From Pseudomonadota bacterium (GTDB lineage: Bacteria; Pseudomonadota; Alphaproteobacteria; Rhizobiales; Kaistiaceae): DNA of 27,344 nucleotides. Shown here in pieces: positions 22,740-27,344 of this stretch (its first letter is position 1; each line of letters begins with the position of its first letter). The DNA lies in NCBI GenBank assembly GCA_023391905.1, contig JAEWAD010000549.1, positions 1 to 27,344 on the forward strand, read 5' to 3'. Position numbers and translations under genes: made by a program. The notes beneath the pieces are model-generated. The model was not told the DNA's origin. It ran no database searches and saw nothing but the letters and a program-made list of their open reading frames with translations.

Positions 22740-25355
22740 ATGACGAACGGGAAGTTGACCACCAGCGCGGCCATGGGCGCACCGGAGACGCGGCGCGCCA
22801 GACGCCGTCTGGCCTCGCTGCTGCTGACGTCGGCCGTGCTCGGCGTCGCGCCGGGACCTTTCCTGGCTTCGGCCCGGGCCCAGCAGGCCGCGCCGGCGAC
22901 AGAGGGCAGCCAGGCGGTCGCCTTCGCCATTCCCGCGCAGTCGCTTTCCAGCGCCGTCAACGCCTTCATCGGCGCGACCGGCTGGCAGATCAGCTATGCC
23001 TCGTCGCTGGCGCGCGGCAAGAATTCGGCTGCCGTCGTCGGCACGATGACGCCGGCCGAGGCTCTGCAGCGCCTGGTGGCGGGAACCGGGCTACAGGTTC
23101 GCATCGGCGCGCCCGGCTCGGCCGCGCTGGTCGATCCGGCCCTTTCGGGGGCGGCCGTCCCGGCCGACGGCTCGACGGTTCTCGACATCATCGATGTGAC
23201 GGCGGGCGGCGGAACGACCGCGTCGGACCTGCCCTTCGCCTCGCCTGGATCGGTCGCCCATATCTCGGCGGCGCAGATCGAGCGCACGCCGCCGACCTCG
23301 GTCGGCGACATCTTCCGCAACACGCCCGGCGTCAACGCCACCGGCAATCGCGTCGGCGCCTCGATGGACCTGAACATCCGCGGCCTGCAGGGCCAGAGCC
23401 GCGTCAACGTGATGATCGACGGCACGCGCCAGAACAGCGGCTCCTATCGCGGCTATCGCGGCAGCCGCAACGAGGTCTATGTCGATCCGGATCTTCTCGC
23501 CGGCGTCGACATCAACAAGGGCCCCTATAGCGGCGCGGGCGGCACCGGCGCGATGGGCGGCGTGGTCAACATGCGGACCATCAACGCGCGCGACATCGTC
23601 GCGGAAGGCCAGACCTATGGCGCGCGCCTGCGCGGCCGGCTCGGCACCAATACGGAAAGCCCGCCGGACACCGGATCCGCCGACATCCGCAACGGTCCGC
23701 CCGGCTTCAACGGCGACGCCTGGAACGGCAACCTTGCCGCCGGCCTGGTCAAGGACAACTACGAGTTCGTCGCCGCCGTCGCGCGCAACAAGCAGGGCAA
23801 CTACTTCGCCGGCAAGAACGGCGCCGCGACCTTCGACACCGCCCGCAATGGCGCGAAAAAGCCGTACGAAAAGATCTTCTCGCCCTTCGGCCCCGGCGAC
23901 GAGGTGCTGAACACCTCGCAGGATACGACGACCTTGCTTACCAAGGGAAAGGTCAACTGGGGCGACGGCCAGTCGCTGGAACTCGGCTACATCCGCTACA
24001 ACAACAAGTACGGCGAGAACGACGAGACCCTCCTCGGCTTCGCGACCAGCCCGACATTCCCGATGCCGGCGACGCAGCGCGGTCTGAGCGAGACGACGAC
24101 AAACACCTTCACGTCGACGTACAAATACGATCCGACGGACAATCCTTATGTCAACCTGACGGCCAATCTCTGGGCCACCGACGTCGACACCTTCAGCGCG
24201 ACGTTGCGCTCGAACACCTATGGCTTTGGCGCCGACGGCAAGACCGATGTGCGGACCTATGGCGGCGACATCGCCAACCTGTCGACCATCGAAACGGGCT
24301 TTGGTCTCCTCACCCTCAACAACGGCCTCGAATTCGTCGACGAGCGGGCGCGCGAATCCGTGAGCCACGTCTTCTCGCCGTCGGACCCGGACGTTCCGAT
24401 CTTTATCAACGCCAACCCGAACGGCGACCGTCTGCTCTGGAGCGCCTTCAACCAGACCCGGTTCGACGTGACGGACTGGCTGCGGCTCGAAGGCGGACTC
24501 CGCTACGACAGCTATGAGGCCAAGGGCACGAGCGAGGCCCTCTCCACCCTGCCAAGCGGCAGCGGTGACCGGGTCAATCCCTCGGCCACCGTCACGGTGA
24601 TGCCGCTCGACGGCCTGCAGCTCTTCGCGTCCTACACCGAGGGCTGGCGGCCGCCGAGCCTGCGCGAGTGGTCGGTGATCGGCATCGGCGCCATCGTCCA
24701 CAATCCCGACCTGCAGCCGGAAACATCCAAGAACGTCGAATTCGGCTTCAACGTGAAGCGCGACAGCGTGCTCATGGCGGGCGACGCCCTTCGCTTCAAG
24801 GCCGTCTATTTCGACAACAACTACGACGACTACATCGTTCGCGTCCGCGCGCCCTTCTCCACCTACACCTGGACGAACATCGACCAGGCGGAGTTCCGCG
24901 GCTACGAATTGTCGGCCCGGTACGACACCGGCAAGTTCTTCGTCGAAGCCGGTTTCACGAAGTACGACGACATCGAATTCTGCGGTAACGGCGTCTGCGG
25001 CGACGCGGCCGCCGCCGGCGACTACGGCATCATGAACGTCCCGCCCAAATATTCGGGCACGGTGACGGTTGGCGCACGCCTGTTCGAGGATCGGCTGGAG
25101 ATTGGCACGCGGGTCTACTCCTTCGGCGAGCGGTTCGGCGGCTACTTGCTGGCGCCCGGCGCAGTAAACCCGCCGACGGTCTGGAACAAGTCGACGATCG
25201 TCGACCTGTTCGGCAGCTACAAGGTCAGCGACGACGTCACGCTCGACTTCAGCGCCGAGAACATCGGCGACCGCTACTACATGGACGCCATGTCCACCGG
25301 TCCGATTCCCGCGCCCGGCCGCACGGTGCGCGCTGGCCTCACGGCCAAGTTCTAG
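22740..25355 (+). CDS. TonB-dependent outer-membrane receptor with STN signalling domain (heme/hemoglobin type)
   Basis: An 871-residue TonB-dependent transducer. Residues 1-47 form a long signal peptide ending in ASARA. An STN domain follows (FAIPAQSLSSAVNAFIGATG, to about 122), which signals to a FecR partner. The TonB box is IDVTAGG (151-157). The plug has NIRGLQGQSRVNVMIDG, GYRGSRNEVYVDPDLLAG and INKGPYSGAGGTGAMGG; the 22-strand barrel fills the rest, with ENIGDRYY and a C-terminal aromatic residue (TAKF). The plug and barrel style matches the hemoglobin/transferrin/lactoferrin or HasR-like receptors, so heme is a likely ligand; a siderophore is not excluded. No hemophore or inner-membrane heme transporter is seen in the window. 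Confidence 0.92.
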   Translation: MTNGKLTTSAAMGAPETRRARRRLASLLLTSAVLGVAPGPFLASARAQQAAPATEGSQAVAFAIPAQSLSSAVNAFIGATGWQISYASSLARGKNSAAVVGTMTPAEALQRLVAGTGLQVRIGAPGSAALVDPALSGAAVPADGSTVLDIIDVTAGGGTTASDLPFASPGSVAHISAAQIERTPPTSVGDIFRNTPGVNATGNRVGASMDLNIRGLQGQSRVNVMIDGTRQNSGSYRGYRGSRNEVYVDPDLLAGVDINKGPYSGAGGTGAMGGVVNMRTINARDIVAEGQTYGARLRGRLGTNTESPPDTGSADIRNGPPGFNGDAWNGNLAAGLVKDNYEFVAAVARNKQGNYFAGKNGAATFDTARNGAKKPYEKIFSPFGPGDEVLNTSQDTTTLLTKGKVNWGDGQSLELGYIRYNNKYGENDETLLGFATSPTFPMPATQRGLSETTTNTFTSTYKYDPTDNPYVNLTANLWATDVDTFSATLRSNTYGFGADGKTDVRTYGGDIANLSTIETGFGLLTLNNGLEFVDERARESVSHVFSPSDPDVPIFINANPNGDRLLWSAFNQTRFDVTDWLRLEGGLRYDSYEAKGTSEALSTLPSGSGDRVNPSATVTVMPLDGLQLFASYTEGWRPPSLREWSVIGIGAIVHNPDLQPETSKNVEFGFNVKRDSVLMAGDALRFKAVYFDNNYDDYIVRVRAPFSTYTWTNIDQAEFRGYELSARYDTGKFFVEAGFTKYDDIEFCGNGVCGDAAAAGDYGIMNVPPKYSGTVTVGARLFEDRLEIGTRVYSFGERFGGYLLAPGAVNPPTVWNKSTIVDLFGSYKVSDDVTLDFSAENIGDRYYMDAMSTGPIPAPGRTVRAGLTAKF

Positions 25356-25576
25356 GACCGGAAATGATGGCAACCGGACAGCCCAGTCACCCTATGCGTC
25401 GGCTCGCCCGTCGCAAGGAAGCTGCGTGCGCGACCAGGCGTCCGGCCGATCGGCGAATAATCTGCGTTGGTGGGAGAAAATTCCCGCGTCCCGTTTGTAT
25501 CAGGTTCAGGGAAAGCACTACCCAGCATTCAGGCACGGCATCCCGCTCTCAAGCCAACAACGGGAACAGCCGAGCC

Positions 25577-27344
25577 ATGATGCGGAATTTGGGAAAAGCT
25601 GCGCGCAGACGAACGGCGCGCAAGGCCTTCGGTGCGGCGCTGCTGCTGACGACGGTGGCAGCGGGCGGACTGGCGACCAGCCCGCGGGCGCTGGCGCAAG
25701 CTGCGGCGCAGCGGATCGACTTCCGGATCGCTGCCGGTCCCCTCAGCCAGGCCCTGGCGGCGTTTGGACGCCAGTCCGGCCTGCAGGTCACCTATCTGGC
25801 GACCTCGGCGACGGGCAAGTCGTCGGCCGGCATCACCGGCCGCGCCACGCGCGACGAGGCGCTGACCCGCATTCTCGCCGGTTCCGGCCTCGTCTTCTCG
25901 TTCCCCAATGCGACGACGGTGGCGATCGGCGCCGCCGGATCGTCGGGGGCGCCGGTCGCGGCGGACGGATCGCTGATGCTGGAGACCATCGACGTTACGG
26001 CCGGCGGCAATAGCCGCTCGATCGGTTGGGACGGCACCGCCGCCACCGTGTTCACCACACCGGCCGCCGTCGCGCATATTTCGCGCCAGACGCTGGAGAA
26101 CTATCCGGGCACGACGCCGTCGGACATGCTGCGCAGCCAGCCGGGCGTGCTTTCCGGCGAAAGCCGAAATAGTGGCGGCCTCGATGTCAACATTCGCGGT
26201 CTGCAGGGCCAGGGCCGTGCCCCGGTCACCGTCGACGGCGCCATGAACGCGACAGCGGTCTATCGCGGCTATCAGGGCATCGCCAACCGCACCTTCATCG
26301 ATCCGGATTTCATCGGTGGCATCAATATCGAGAAGGGTCCGAGCACCGCGCCGGGGGGCGCCGGCGCGATCGGTGGCACGGTCAACATGACGACCATCAC
26401 GGCCGACGACATCGTCGTGCCCGGTCAGTCGATCGGCATTCGCGTCAAGGTCGAGGGCGGCACCAACACGACGCCTCTCTCCAGCCTTGCCAAGTCCAAT
26501 CTCGCCCAGCCCTTCGAAGGCCTGGCGAACACGACGGCGGACATCGAGCGGCCGTCCTGGCTGGATCCGACCTCCGGTTCCGCCAGCGTGGTGCTGGCGA
26601 CGAAGAGCGACAGCTTCGACCTGGTCGCCGGCTTCGCCCGGCGCAAGTCCGGCAACTACCATGCCGGCGAGAACGGCTCGAACACGCCGCAGAAGACGGA
26701 GCCGCATGCGCTCTGCTTCCAGTATCCGGGCTACTGCGACGCCTACAAGGAATGGTACAAGCCCGGCCTGACCGCCTATCTGCCCGGCGAGGAGGTGCTC
26801 AACACCTCGCAGAACAGCTATTCCGGCCTGCTCAAGGGCACATTCCGCTTCGCCGACGACCACACGCTGGAACTCGGCTACTCGCATCTCAAGAACGAGT
26901 ATGGCGAGACCTACCCGACGGGTTTCATCCGGAACGATCAGGTCCGCACGCAGGGGCTGCCATCGGAAGTCGAGGTCAATACCTACACCTCGCGCTATCG
27001 CTGGAATCCGGCCAGCGAGCTGATCGACCTGAAATGGAACATCTGGGGCACACGGCTCGAAGAGCTCAGCTCGACGGGCGATGGCGGCTTCAATCTTTCC
27101 GACAAATGGGCCGATATGTGGGGCTCCGACCTGTCCAATACCTCGGCGTTCTCGACGCGGTATGGCGAGGTCGCCCTGCAGTACGGCCTGGCCTATCAGG
27201 ACGAGGCGACGGGGCCGGGAACCAGCGTGCGTAGCGGTGTCCCGGCGCGCGAGGGCGAGCGGAACGAAACGAGCATCTTCACCAATGGCAAGTGGAGCCC
27301 GACGAACTGGCTGCAGCTCGAAGGGGGCCTGCGCTACCACGAGT
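25577..27344 (+). CDS. TonB-dependent receptor with STN signalling domain, partial (runs off the end)
   Basis: A second receptor, 589 residues visible, with its C-terminal barrel cut by the window edge. Signal peptide about 1-40 (ending SPRALA), STN domain about 48-108 (IDFRIAAGPLSQALAAFGRQ), TonB box IDVTAGG (138-144, identical to that of the first receptor), plug with VNIRGLQGQGRAPVTVDG, IDPDFIGGINIEKGPS and AGAIGGTVNM. It is clearly a paralogue of the first receptor but diverged. Barrel loops contain a CFQYPGYC pair of cysteines. ATG 25577 is followed by a second in-frame ATG; the ribosome-binding site is weak. The 221 bases before it hold no obvious match to the CCGGTTT-N13-CGTC element, so it may be co-transcribed with the first receptor or controlled differently. 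Confidence 0.9.
   Translation, partial: MMRNLGKAARRRTARKAFGAALLLTTVAAGGLATSPRALAQAAAQRIDFRIAAGPLSQALAAFGRQSGLQVTYLATSATGKSSAGITGRATRDEALTRILAGSGLVFSFPNATTVAIGAAGSSGAPVAADGSLMLETIDVTAGGNSRSIGWDGTAATVFTTPAAVAHISRQTLENYPGTTPSDMLRSQPGVLSGESRNSGGLDVNIRGLQGQGRAPVTVDGAMNATAVYRGYQGIANRTFIDPDFIGGINIEKGPSTAPGGAGAIGGTVNMTTITADDIVVPGQSIGIRVKVEGGTNTTPLSSLAKSNLAQPFEGLANTTADIERPSWLDPTSGSASVVLATKSDSFDLVAGFARRKSGNYHAGENGSNTPQKTEPHALCFQYPGYCDAYKEWYKPGLTAYLPGEEVLNTSQNSYSGLLKGTFRFADDHTLELGYSHLKNEYGETYPTGFIRNDQVRTQGLPSEVEVNTYTSRYRWNPASELIDLKWNIWGTRLEELSSTGDGGFNLSDKWADMWGSDLSNTSAFSTRYGEVALQYGLAYQDEATGPGTSVRSGVPAREGERNETSIFTNGKWSPTNWLQLEGGLRYHE

Noticed and set aside
23091..25373. Very long minus-strand open frame opposite the first receptor (similar ones at 14027-16327, 8329-10086 and 25529-27340)
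   Set aside because: They mirror well-supported plus-strand genes, are Arg/Gly/Ala/Asp-rich and have no family motifs; long antisense frames are expected in GC-rich coding DNA.
25426..26013. Plus-strand frame with ATG at 25426
   Set aside because: Out of frame with the second receptor, whose signal peptide, STN domain and TonB box are read from ATG 25577.

Overview
The window looks like chromosomal DNA of a GC-rich alphaproteobacterium, most likely of the order Hyphomicrobiales (Rhizobiales). Grounds: the base composition, the abundance of sugar ABC importers, a ThuA/ThuB-type sugar oxidation module of the kind known from rhizobia, and FecI/FecR iron-uptake switches. No tRNA, rRNA, CRISPR array or intact insertion sequence was seen. 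This placement is inference from gene content; the genus cannot be read from the sequence.

Layout. (1) 459-7788: a sugar-uptake locus. A LacI-family repressor and a Gfo/Idh/MocA oxidoreductase are transcribed leftward; divergently, a binding protein, two permeases, an MsmX/UgpC-type ATPase and a ThuA-like protein run rightward. Together they suit import of a disaccharide or other glycoside and its oxidation to a 3-keto derivative. (2) 7789-10413: a scrap yard. It holds a rearranged DUF1254-like pseudogene with an apparent 51-bp inversion, the tail of a small phage-type protein, and a phage terminase large subunit whose first 30 codons are split off by a G8 tract. (3) 10414-18463: a second sugar operon with a clear promoter and a perfect 14-bp palindromic operator, encoding a binding protein, two permeases, a GH38 alpha-mannosidase, a ROK sugar kinase, a GmhA-like SIS isomerase and a SorC-family regulator, most of them overlapping or nearly touching. 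No ATPase is encoded in it; the MsmX-type ATPase of locus 1 could serve both. (4) 18464-18945: remains of a class A acid phosphatase. (5) 18946-27344: an iron or heme uptake island, with two ECF sigma factors, two FecR-like sensors and two TonB-dependent receptors with N-terminal signalling (STN) domains. The second receptor runs off the window.

The least ordinary material is regulatory. The two sigma-factor genes are preceded by paralogous leaders that align without gaps; one leads into an uncatalogued 59-codon gene coupled to the first sigma gene. Two sites of form CCGGTTT-N13-CGTC precede fecR-2 and the first receptor and may be the target promoters of one of the sigma factors. A hairpin covers the ribosome-binding site of the first receptor. 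Stable hairpins lie at the binding-protein/permease boundary of both ABC operons, one of them inside the permease coding frame.
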